The position numbers and the translations under genes were made by a program. From Chloroflexota bacterium (GTDB lineage Bacteria; Chloroflexota; Limnocylindria; Limnocylindrales; CSP1-4): 33,012 nt of DNA. Location: assembly GCA_025358525.1 (NCBI GenBank), contig JANYJI010000065.1, forward strand, positions 1 to 33,012. The letters run 5' to 3'. The notes beneath the pieces were generated by a model. It worked only from the letters and a program-made list of their open reading frames with translations. It was not told the origin of the DNA and did not search any database. Of the stretch, positions 1-7,716 are shown in pieces (positions within the stretch are counted from its first letter, which is position 1; each line of letters opens with the position of its first letter).

Positions 1-124
1 AAGCGATTTGGATAGGGGCCTTCGCCTCGCGGGCGTCCGGGGTCTGCCGGCTGGTCTCCTGTCACTCTGTCGACCAAGGGCTGCCATCCGGCAGGCAACG
101 GCGGAGCCACTTGACGCGATACGT

Positions 125-134
125 AGACTAGTCT
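125..134. promoter_or_regulatory. Palindrome AGACTAGTCT upstream of the TA operon, candidate autoregulatory operator
   Basis: Perfect 10-bp palindrome about 26 bp before the antitoxin ATG. Confidence 0.35.
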
Positions 135-160
135 TAGACCAGATGATAGGAGTTCCAAAT

Positions 161-403
161 ATGCGCCGGGTCGGAGCCTACGAGGCCAAGACATATCTTC
201 CGCGACTACTCGACGAGGTTGCCGCCAACGGGGAACCGATAGCCATCACCAAGCATGGCGTCGCGGTGGCTGTGCTAGGTCCCGCTTCCACGCGCGCGGA
301 CCTGACCACGAGCGAGGCGATCGCCGGCTTGCGCGCCTTCCGAGACGGCCATCGGCTGGACGGGTTTTCTCTTCGTGAGCTCATCGACGAGGGGAGGCGG
401 TGA
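161..403 (+). CDS. vapB: Phd/YefM-like antitoxin of a type II toxin-antitoxin pair
   Basis: Internal ATG of ORF 8..403 with AGGAG upstream; product MRRVGAYEAKTYLPRLLDEVAANGEPIAITKHGVAVAVLGP is a typical Phd/YefM N-terminus; stop overlaps the GTG start of the PIN gene. Confidence 0.85.
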   Translation: MRRVGAYEAKTYLPRLLDEVAANGEPIAITKHGVAVAVLGPASTRADLTTSEAIAGLRAFRDGHRLDGFSLRELIDEGRR

Positions 404-810
404 GCTTCGTCATCGACGCCTCGGTCGCACTCGCATGGTGCTTCGCCGACGAAGTCTCTCCCGTCGCGGACGCGGCCCTGGATCGGCTCATCAGCGAGGA
501 TGCGATCGTTCCGTCCATCTGGCCGCTCGAGGTCGCCAACGCCCTGAGGACGGCCGAGCGCCGCGGCCGTCTCGAGCTGGCCGATCTCGCACGCATCCGC
601 GAGCTGCTGATTTCTCTGCCGATCGAGATCGAGGCAATCAACCTGGACCTGGCTCTTGGCGAGGTCTCCGATCTTGCGCGCAATCTGAACCTGACCGCCT
701 ACGACGCTGCCTACCTGGCCCTGGCCGCCAGACGCGGGCTCGTCCTGGCTACGATCGACGAGAGTCTCAAGAGAGCCTGTAATTCGGCCGGGGTCAAGCT
801 CGTCGAGTAA
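400..810 (+). CDS. vapC: PIN-domain ribonuclease toxin, VapC family
   Basis: MSFVIDASVALAWCFADE..., PSIWPLEVANAL, LTAYDAAYLALA, LATIDESL: PIN acidic motifs; GTGA overlap with antitoxin stop. Confidence 0.9.
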   Translation: MSFVIDASVALAWCFADEVSPVADAALDRLISEDAIVPSIWPLEVANALRTAERRGRLELADLARIRELLISLPIEIEAINLDLALGEVSDLARNLNLTAYDAAYLALAARRGLVLATIDESLKRACNSAGVKLVE

Positions 811-1139
811 GTTGGAGAATCTACGCAAGCACCGGACGAGTGGGCAACTCATACCCGAAGTAGTTGGCTCCGGCGGGCGCGCCCCGGGCGTCTACTGAAT
901 TCGGCTTGCCGGGCGGCCGAGGTGGCAATCCCCCCGCCCCATCCGCTCACGCGAATGGCTGGCAGATGCACTACTGGAATGTGCCACCTGCGACCAGATC
1001 GTCCCGCGTCGATCTCCGACCCAACGCCACTGCGCCGACTGTCGATAGGCTCGCAAACAGACCCAGAGTCGCTAGGCGGTCGCACGCAAGCGGCGAAATT
1101 TCTCGTTGAGACGTTGGTGGGACATCGACAAGTGAACAT

Positions 1140-2694
1140 CTAGCTGGCGGCCCCGTACGAGTCCGCCAGCAGGACGCCGTGCGGCATGACCAGGAAGCCG
1201 TTGCCGTTCCAGGCCCCGGTGGGATCGCCGCCGGTCCAGGCGATCGACGACCAGTGCTGGCCGTCGTAGCTCAACCAAGCCTGCTTGCCGCCGTTCTTCA
1301 CCGCAACGAAATACGTGCCGTTGGCGCCGATCACGCCATCCTCGCCGTTGCCGCATGCGCCCTGACAGGTGGACGGGCCCAGCGGACCGTATTTCGTGTC
1401 CTCGTGCCAGGTCCGGCCGCCGTCGTTCGAGTAGGCGATCCCGGTCGCGCCCGGAGCGGCGCCATAGGCGTCTGTGTGGAGGATCATCCCGTCCCTGCCG
1501 AAGTCGATGTAGTCGGCGTCGAGGCCCCCGCTGGCGCTGTAGCCACCCGCGCTCTTCGTCCATGTCTTGCCATCGCCCGACAGCCACATCTCGTCAGGAG
1601 GCGACACGCCCGCGACGATGGTCGTCCCCGGCCCGGCGCTGCCCATCAGATAGAACTGGCCGGCGTGGGTTTGCACATGGGGCGGCTCCCCGTAAAAGAC
1701 CTGGGCCGAGGAAAGACCGGGGCTCACGTTCTCAGCCGTCCAATGCAGGCCGTCGGTCGAGAACTCTATCTGGAAGCTCCCGTACTGGCCCTTCCCGGTA
1801 CCGTGCGTGATCCCCACCGTCGCGACGATACCGGAGCTGGTACCCGCGATCGAGACCAGGCGCCCCGGGAAATCGGGCTGGCCCAGCTTCGTCCAGTTCC
1901 GGCCATCGGGGCTTGACCAAGCCGAACCAATCATCTGGTCGCCGGCCACGTTCGTGTCGAAGCCGATCGCAACGAGCCCGGCCGGCGCGACGGAGACTCT
2001 GGCCGCGTCGTCGCTGACACCGCGTGCCGCGGTCCACGTCTTTCCGTCGGCCGAGATCCACAAACCCGGTGAGGGGTCGCCAACGTAATGCATGAGCGAT
2101 GCCGCGGCGACGTAGCCGCCGCTCCATTGCAGCACCTGGCCGACGCCACTCAGCGGCGTTCCAGCGGAGGTCCAGCTGAAGCTACTCCAGCCACTGGCGA
2201 CGCCCGCGGTCGTGAAGCCTGAAGGATCATCGTGGCGCCTGGCGACCGAACGGGGCCGGAGGTCGGCGAGACGGCGACGGACAGCGAGGCAGAAGCGCTG
2301 ACCGACGAAGCCGGCGCCGCCGACACGCTGGGTGTCGGCGGCATGGAGCAGCCCGAACTCGCCCCGGCCAGAACGGAGTTGCCCGCGCCACCGCAACCGG
2401 CCACCGAAGCAGACTCGCCGGCCGATCCAGACGTCGCCGGACCCGCCGACCTGATCGAGACCGCGAAACCCGCCAGGGCGATCGCCAAGATCACCGCGGC
2501 GGCCACTCCCATAGTGGTCAGGAAGCGCGATCTGCCGGTCACCCGGCTCCTACCGAACGATGAGGACCCTTGTCTCGCCCCGTCTCTGTGACCTCGCTGG
2601 CATAGTCGTACAGCGAGTCCGGAACTCGGGTGTCCAGCGAGCTGGAGATGCGTCGGAAGCGTTGCTCCAGATCCTGATCTTCGTAGCCGTTCAT
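1140..2694 (-). pseudogene. Anti-sigma-like membrane protein with C-terminal Asp-box/BNR repeat domain, disrupted by frameshifts
   Basis: ATG at 2694 starts MNGYEDQDLEQRFRRISSSLDTRVPDSLYDYASEVTETGRDKG; frame then changes near 2559-2575 to ...FLTTMGVAAAVILAIALAGFAVSI (TM) plus Ser-rich linker; changes again at about 2160-2245 to a domain with Asp-boxes SADGKTW, SPDGRNW, STDGLHW, SGDGKTW, SNDGGRTW, SYDGQHW. Confidence 0.7.
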
Positions 2695-3184
2695 GGGCGC
2701 ACCTCTCCGGCCTGCCGGTCCAGCTGCTGACGCAGTGAGCGCATCGCGTAGTGGAGCCTCGACTTGAACGTACCAAGCGGCAAACCCAGCCGATCGGCGA
2801 TCTGGTCGAGTGGCATGTCCCGCCAGAAGCGGAGCCCAACCACGATCTGTTGATCGGGCGGAAGGTTCCGAATCAGGCGACCAAGCTCGTCACGAGCGAA
2901 CGCGTCTCGGAACGGATCGCCGGGGCTGTGGCCGTCGATCGTCTCGTCGAGCGCAGGACGCGATGCTTGCCGCGACTGCGCAGTCGGTCGTGGCAGACGT
3001 TGGCGACGATCCGGTCTATCCAGGCCCCGAAGCGATCCTCGGCTTCAGCCTCATCGCCCAGGAGAAAGCCGGCCAGTCGATAAGCTCCCGGCAGTTGGGC
3101 TCGCACGAGGCGGGCGAATTCGGCGGCCTCCCGGCTCGCCGTAATCGCCAGCTCCACCCTCGCCGCTCCTTCCCCCAACATCAT
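2691..3184 (-). pseudogene. ECF RNA polymerase sigma factor (sigma-70 family), frameshifted and lacking part of region 2
   Basis: Frame 1: ...LVRAQLPGAYRLAGFLLGDEAEAEDRFGAWIDRIVANVCHDRLRSRGKHRV; after a shift at about 2950-2960 the other frame reads ALDETIDGHSPGDPFRDAFARDELGRLIRNLPPDQQIVVGLRFWRDMPLDQIADRLGLPLGTFKSRLHYAMRSLRQQLDRQAGEVRP*, an ECF region 4; stop overlaps the next ATG (ATGA). Confidence 0.75.
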
Positions 3185-3390
3185 GCGACTCCCTTCCGCA
3201 AGTGTGACCATCCAGACGGAAGCGAAGGGTCGAAAGGTTCAATTGGAGCCGAAGATAGCCGATCGGCGAAACTGGCGAGCGATGGCCCGGACCTAACCCC
3301 CCCCCGGCCCGTTCGCCAATCCTCGCCCGCTGACACCGCGTTCGCGGCCGCACACGCACCGCTGGGATAGGAATGGACCTACCGAACAAA

Positions 3391-3465
3391 TGGCTCCGGC
3401 GGTAGGATTCGAACCTACGGCCAAGCGGTTAACAGCCGCCCGCTCTACCACTGAGCTACGCCGGA
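3391..3465 (-). tRNA. tRNA-Asn (anticodon GTT), CCA encoded
   Basis: Reverse strand TCCGGCGTAGCTCAGTGGTAGAGCGGGCGGCTGTTAACCGCTTGGCCGTAGGTTCGAATCCTACCGCCGGAGCCA; 7-bp acceptor stem, anticodon loop CTGTTAA, T-loop TTCGAAT. Confidence 0.95.
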
Positions 3466-3568
3466 GCGAGTCGATCGCCTAAGGCGATCCGTGGCGCCGT
3501 CGCGGTGCCGCGCGACAGAATAGCACGGCATCGCCGCGGCGGGAGACGCGCCTGGCGCTAGGAGACGA

Positions 3569-6241
3569 GTGGCACAGCAATCGCTCAGCGGCGCGTGGCA
3601 GCTGCGGCAGGTTGGGACGGACGAGTGGCTGACGGGCACCGTTCCCGGTGGCGTCCATTTGGACCTCATGGCAGCGGGCCGCATCGCGGACCCTTTCGTG
3701 GGCGACGAGGAGTTGCGGGTCCAGTGGGTCGCGGAGCGCGACTGGGAGTACCGCCTCGAGTTTGCCGTCGAGGCGAACGTGGCGGCAGAGGACCACCTCG
3801 CCCTCGTCTTCGACGGACTGGACACTCTCGCCGACCTCAGTCTCAACGGGGAGTTGCTCGGCAGCGCCGACAACATGTTCCGGATGTGGCGCTGGGACGT
3901 GACCGGCCGACTGCGCCCGGGCGCCAATGAACTGGCGGTCGTCTTCCGCTCGGCGGTCCAGCGCGCGGCCGAGCTGGATGCCCAGCGCCACCTCGACTCA
4001 GCCAACGACCAGCTGCCGGGCGCCCCCTACCTCCGCAAGGCGCCGTGTCACTTCGGGTGGGACTGGGGGCCCAAACTGCCGAACATAGGCTTCTGGCAGG
4101 GGGTTCGGCTGGAGGGCTGGAGCACCGCCAGGCTGGGGGATGTTCGCATCGCCCAAACGGTCGACCGACGGACCGCGGTCGATCGGCCAGCTGCTCCCGA
4201 GCTTGCGCGAGCCCGGATCTCGGCGCGAGTCGAAGTCGAATGGACGGCCGACGGCGGATCCCAGGCGGTCGAAGCCGTCATGCGTGTTGCCCACCCGGAC
4301 GGTCGGGTCGAGACCCTCCGATCGGTCGTCGATCCCGATCGATCGCTTGCCAGCTTTGCCGTCGAGATAGCGGAGCCGGAGCTGTGGTGGCCGAACGGGC
4401 TCGGGGACCAGCCGCTCTATCGGGTCGAAGTCGAACTGGTAGCGGGGGCTCGGCGTTTGGACGCTCGATCGTTCCACGTCGGCCTGAGGACCCTCGAGCT
4501 TCGACGCGAGCCCGACGAATGGGGCGAGTCGTTCGGCTTCACCGTGAATGGCGTGCCCGTCTTCGCGAAGGGCAGCAATTGGATTCCGGCCGACGCCTTT
4601 CCGGCGCGCGTGAGCGACGAGCGGCTGGAATCCCTGCTCAGCGCCGCCGCGGATGCAAACCACAACATGGTCCGGGTCTGGGGCGGCGGTTACTACGAGA
4701 CCGAGGCATTCTATGACGCCTGCGACCGCCTGGGCATCCTGGTCTGGCAGGAATTCATGTTCGCCTGCAGTGTCTATCCCCTTGGCGACGAGGCGTTCCT
4801 TGCCGGCGTGGCCGCCGAAGTGGCCGAGCAGGTCCGGCGGCTGCGGCATCGGCCTTGTATGGCGCTGTGGTGCGGCAACAACGAAATGGAGCGGGGCTGG
4901 GTCTCGTGGGGCTGGGATCGGCCGGAGAACGGCGACCTGAAAGCAGCGTACCTGCGTTTCTTTGGCGAGACGCTGCCGGCTTGGGTCGCGGCCGAGGACG
5001 GGACCACGCCCTACTGGCCGAGTTCGCCTTCGTCGGGGCGGCCCCTGGTAGAGGCAATCGGTAAGCGTGGTGGCGACCAGCACGAGTGGGTCGTGTGGCA
5101 CGGACTTGCACCGTTCGCCGATTATGGGCGTGAGGTGTACCGGTTCGTGAGCGAGTTCGGCTTCGAGTCGCTGCCGTCGATGGCGACCGTCGCGGCATTT
5201 GCGCCCGACCCAGGCGACTGGAACCTCGGATCGCCGCTGCTGGACCATCACCAGCGCTGCCCGTCGGGGAACGCTCGAATCCTCTTCTATCTGGCCCAGC
5301 AGTTCCGGCTGCCTCACGACTTCCAGGGGTTGGTGTACCTGAGCCAGATTCTCCAGGCGGAGGCCATAAGGGTTGGCGTGGAGCATTGGCGGCGGGAACG
5401 GGAGCGCTGCAGCGGGGCGCTCTACTGGCAACTCAACGATTGCTGGCCAGTTTCGTCGTGGTCGAGCATCGACTACTTCGGCCGCTGGAAGGCGCTGCAC
5501 TACGCCACGCGCCGGTTCTACGCGCCGGTGCTTCTAGCCGCGGAGGTTGAGGGCGACACAGCAACGCTGTCTGTGACGAATGACCTGCCGCAGACTTGGC
5601 GCGGCGAATTGCGATGGTCCCTGGAGCGACTCGACGGGACGATCGCTGCGGCCGGGGGCGGCGCGGTGGAGGCCGTCGGACTCACTACAACATCATTGGC
5701 CCGAGTGCCCGTCCCTAACTCGGCTTTGGACCGGAGATCCCTCGTACTGGTGTCGGAGCTGCTCGAGGCGGGGGCGCGACGGTCTCTGGTCATCACACCG
5801 TTCGTCCCCGACAAGCATCTGGCCCTCCGGTGCCCGAAGATTGAGCTGGAGATGGAGTCGGCGTCGGAAGCCGTGGCGTCCAAAGCGGTGGCGTCCGGGC
5901 GGATGGAGCCCCCGACCGTGGCGTCCGGGCGGGCCGCGTCTGCATTCGTGGCGTCCGGGCGGAGGGCGTCCGGGCGGGCCGCGTCCGGGGGACAGGCGGC
6001 CGAAATCATGGCGTCCGGGCGGAGGGCGTCCGAACGGGCTGTCGTCCGCCTCCGGTCCGACACGCTGGCGCGCTGGGTCGAGCTATCGCTCGACGGTGCC
6101 GAGCCTGTCTTTGACGACAACTACTTCGATGTGCCGGCCGGGCGGGACGTAGCCACCTCGTTCGAGCTCCCGGATGGTTGGGACCTCGATCGAGCCCGGG
6201 AGGCGCTGCGCATGCGATCGGTAGTCGACACCTACTCGTAA
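3569..6241 (+). CDS. Glycoside hydrolase family 2 beta-mannosidase
   Basis: 890 aa; PGGVHLDLMAAGRIADPF, LVFDGLDTLADLSLNG, KAPCHFGWDWGPKLPNIGFW, WGGGYYETEAFYDACDRLGILVWQEFMFACS, WCGNNEMERGW, NDCWPVSSWSSIDYFGRWKALHY; GTG start with AGGAG SD. Confidence 0.92.
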   Translation: MAQQSLSGAWQLRQVGTDEWLTGTVPGGVHLDLMAAGRIADPFVGDEELRVQWVAERDWEYRLEFAVEANVAAEDHLALVFDGLDTLADLSLNGELLGSADNMFRMWRWDVTGRLRPGANELAVVFRSAVQRAAELDAQRHLDSANDQLPGAPYLRKAPCHFGWDWGPKLPNIGFWQGVRLEGWSTARLGDVRIAQTVDRRTAVDRPAAPELARARISARVEVEWTADGGSQAVEAVMRVAHPDGRVETLRSVVDPDRSLASFAVEIAEPELWWPNGLGDQPLYRVEVELVAGARRLDARSFHVGLRTLELRREPDEWGESFGFTVNGVPVFAKGSNWIPADAFPARVSDERLESLLSAAADANHNMVRVWGGGYYETEAFYDACDRLGILVWQEFMFACSVYPLGDEAFLAGVAAEVAEQVRRLRHRPCMALWCGNNEMERGWVSWGWDRPENGDLKAAYLRFFGETLPAWVAAEDGTTPYWPSSPSSGRPLVEAIGKRGGDQHEWVVWHGLAPFADYGREVYRFVSEFGFESLPSMATVAAFAPDPGDWNLGSPLLDHHQRCPSGNARILFYLAQQFRLPHDFQGLVYLSQILQAEAIRVGVEHWRRERERCSGALYWQLNDCWPVSSWSSIDYFGRWKALHYATRRFYAPVLLAAEVEGDTATLSVTNDLPQTWRGELRWSLERLDGTIAAAGGGAVEAVGLTTTSLARVPVPNSALDRRSLVLVSELLEAGARRSLVITPFVPDKHLALRCPKIELEMESASEAVASKAVASGRMEPPTVASGRAASAFVASGRRASGRAASGGQAAEIMASGRRASERAVVRLRSDTLARWVELSLDGAEPVFDDNYFDVPAGRDVATSFELPDGWDLDRAREALRMRSVVDTYS
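5861..6040 (+). repeat. 15-bp in-frame minisatellite (about 12 units) encoding pentapeptide repeats inside the beta-mannosidase
   Basis: GCGTC- unit starts fall on a 15-nt lattice at 5861, 5876, 5891, 5921, 5936, 5951, 5966, 5981, 6011, 6026; protein ASEAV ASKAV ASGRM EPPTV ASGRA ASAFV ASGRR ASGRA ASGGQ AAEIM ASGRR ASERA. Confidence 0.92.
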
Positions 6242-6280
6242 GGCGTTCCGGGCGGCTCCCTGCTCGCCGCCCCGGCTCAT

Positions 6281-6306
6281 CTCTCGGCAGGCACGCGTGC
6301 CGAGAG
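6281..6306 (+). terminator. Hairpin downstream of the beta-mannosidase, possible terminator without U-tract
   Basis: CTCTCGGCA - GGCACGCG - TGCCGAGAG, perfect 9-bp arms, 40 bp after the stop. Confidence 0.5.
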
Positions 6307-6385
6307 GCGGCCCTGGCGAGGGGCGGGCCGCGCCGGCCGTGCCGATAGGCGGGCCGTGCCGAGGGGCGGGCCTTTAGCGCCGGTT

Positions 6386-7042
6386 TCAGGCGAGCACTAT
6401 GCCGCTCCCTCCTGGGTCGCGCCCATCAGATAGTGCCTCTAGGAGGGCAGCCGCTGGAACCGGGAAGTCGCCGCGCAGGGCTTCACCGTGCTCCCTCAGG
6501 AGGGCTCGATTGTGACGCGTGTCCGCAAGAAGTAGAACCACGCCCGACACGCCCGGGTCGTCGCGCCGTTTTAGTGCCACCCGTCGCTGCAACGCCTGGA
6601 CGTCTCGCGGCCTCGTCTCCGCCTCCAGACCCAACTCGACCGCACCGACGAGCAACACAGCATCCCAAGCCCGCAAATCACCGGCTCGGCCCACCGGCAC
6701 CTCGAAACGCCACGCCACGGACGGCGCCACTCGAGCCCGAAACCGATCCAGTAGCCCTCGATGCGCCGCGTCCCTGATGGGCGGACCCGCGGGATACGCC
6801 CGGGCACTCAGCTCAAGCCCGACCACCGCCAGAAGACGCGCGATCTGGCGAATAGACAGGCATTTCGGCTGGGCTCGCTCGATGCGGCTCACCTGAGATG
6901 CGGAGACGCCCACGGCCCGGCCGACCACCGTCTGGCTCAGGCCGTGTTGCTCTCGGGCACGACGAAGCTCGCCGGCCAAATCAATCGTGATCGACCGCGC
7001 CTGGTCGGTGCCCTTGTCAACGGCGCGCTGCTTGCTGGCCAT
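6386..7042 (-). CDS. XRE-family HTH transcriptional regulator with C-terminal domain of uncertain function
   Basis: LAGELRRAREQHGLSQTVVGRAVGVSASQVSRIERAQPKCLSIRQIARLLAVVGLEL = HTH_XRE; C-terminal ...AWDAVLLVGAVELGLEAETRPRDVQALQRRVALKRRDD... Confidence 0.85.
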   Translation of the reverse strand: MASKQRAVDKGTDQARSITIDLAGELRRAREQHGLSQTVVGRAVGVSASQVSRIERAQPKCLSIRQIARLLAVVGLELSARAYPAGPPIRDAAHRGLLDRFRARVAPSVAWRFEVPVGRAGDLRAWDAVLLVGAVELGLEAETRPRDVQALQRRVALKRRDDPGVSGVVLLLADTRHNRALLREHGEALRGDFPVPAAALLEALSDGRDPGGSGIVLA

Positions 7043-7126
7043 ATTCGGAGAATGCCCCAGGCCGATCTCCTACGGCTTATCAGGCGTTCCTACTCGGCTC
7101 GCCTCGGGCCGCCGAGTGCGTCGTTC

Positions 7127-7145
7127 CCGTGCGTCAGACGCACGG
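7127..7145. promoter_or_regulatory. Perfect 19-bp dyad CCGTGCGTC-A-GACGCACGG upstream of the XRE gene
   Basis: 9-bp arms about a single central A, 84 bp before the XRE start; extra GTGCGTC half-site at 7117. Confidence 0.5.
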
Positions 7146-7175
7146 ATACAACTCACTAGCCTCGTCCGCCAGGTC

Positions 7176-7194
7176 CGCTGTGCGGCAGATGCAC
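7176..7194 (+). repeat. CGCTGTGCGGCAGATGCAC repeat copy 1
   Basis: 19-bp identity to 7238..7256; 14-bp core inverted at 7354..7367. Confidence 0.8.
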
Positions 7195-7237
7195 ACACGC
7201 GACCACCCCGCGCGAGAAGGCAGCTCGAACATGTCTT

Positions 7238-7256
7238 CGCTGTGCGGCAGATGCAC
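7238..7256 (+). repeat. CGCTGTGCGGCAGATGCAC repeat copy 2
   Basis: Exact 19-bp match to 7176..7194. Confidence 0.8.
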
Positions 7257-7353
7257 GATCCAGCCACTCAGTACGCGAACTGGTCGGGAACTTACACTGG
7301 ATGCACAGGCTCGACGCGCTTTGCGGCTTGATGGCAGGACGCGCGTTGGATGT

Positions 7354-7367
7354 GTGCATCTGCCGCA
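7354..7367 (-). repeat. Inverted copy of core TGCGGCAGATGCAC (copy 3)
   Basis: + strand GTGCATCTGCCGCA, exact reverse complement of the core of copies 1 and 2. Confidence 0.75.
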
Positions 7368-7600
7368 AGGTCAGCGGGATCTTGGACGCCTCCGGTCAAG
7401 ACTGCCTCTGCATGTGCAACGAATTGACCAGGGCAGCCCGATCCCCAAAAGGCTCGGCTATTCGGGGCCGAGATTGGCGCGGCCCCGGTCTGGAGGACCG
7501 TGTCCTCCCCTTTCGTACCCGTCACGGGGCGGGCCCGCCGCCCGCGCCGCCGCCGGGCCGGCCCCCCCGCCACCGAACCCCGTCACCTGGCCGCCCCACC

Positions 7601-7656
7601 CCGCCCGACCCCGCCACGGGCCGCCCGACCCCGCCACGGGCCGCCCGACCCCGCCA
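7601..7656 (+). repeat. 20-bp tandem repeat CCGCCCGACCCCGCCACGGG, two full copies plus a partial third
   Basis: Exact units 7601-7620 and 7621-7640, third unit matches for its first 16 nt; lies 3' of rpoD. Confidence 0.9.
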
Positions 7657-7716
7657 TCGCGCCCCGCCACCTCCCCGCCTCGGGGCCGAGCCCGCCCCGG
7701 ACAGACCTCCCGCGCT

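Noticed and set aside
1179-1916. 245-aa + strand ORF opposite the Asp-box domain
   Set aside because: The minus-strand frame contains six Asp-box motifs; the + frame has composition typical of a shadow ORF.
3998-5500. 500-aa minus-strand ORF antisense to the beta-mannosidase
   Set aside because: Shadow ORF in high-GC coding DNA; no recognizable domain.
6308-6372. GGGCGGGCC-type imperfect repeats between the mannosidase and XRE genes
   Set aside because: Irregular 17/26-nt spacing in extremely GC-rich DNA; may be low-complexity background.
7176-7367. Possible CRISPR array because of the repeated CGCTGTGCGGCAGATGCAC
   Set aside because: Only two direct copies, repeats too short, third copy inverted, no cas genes.
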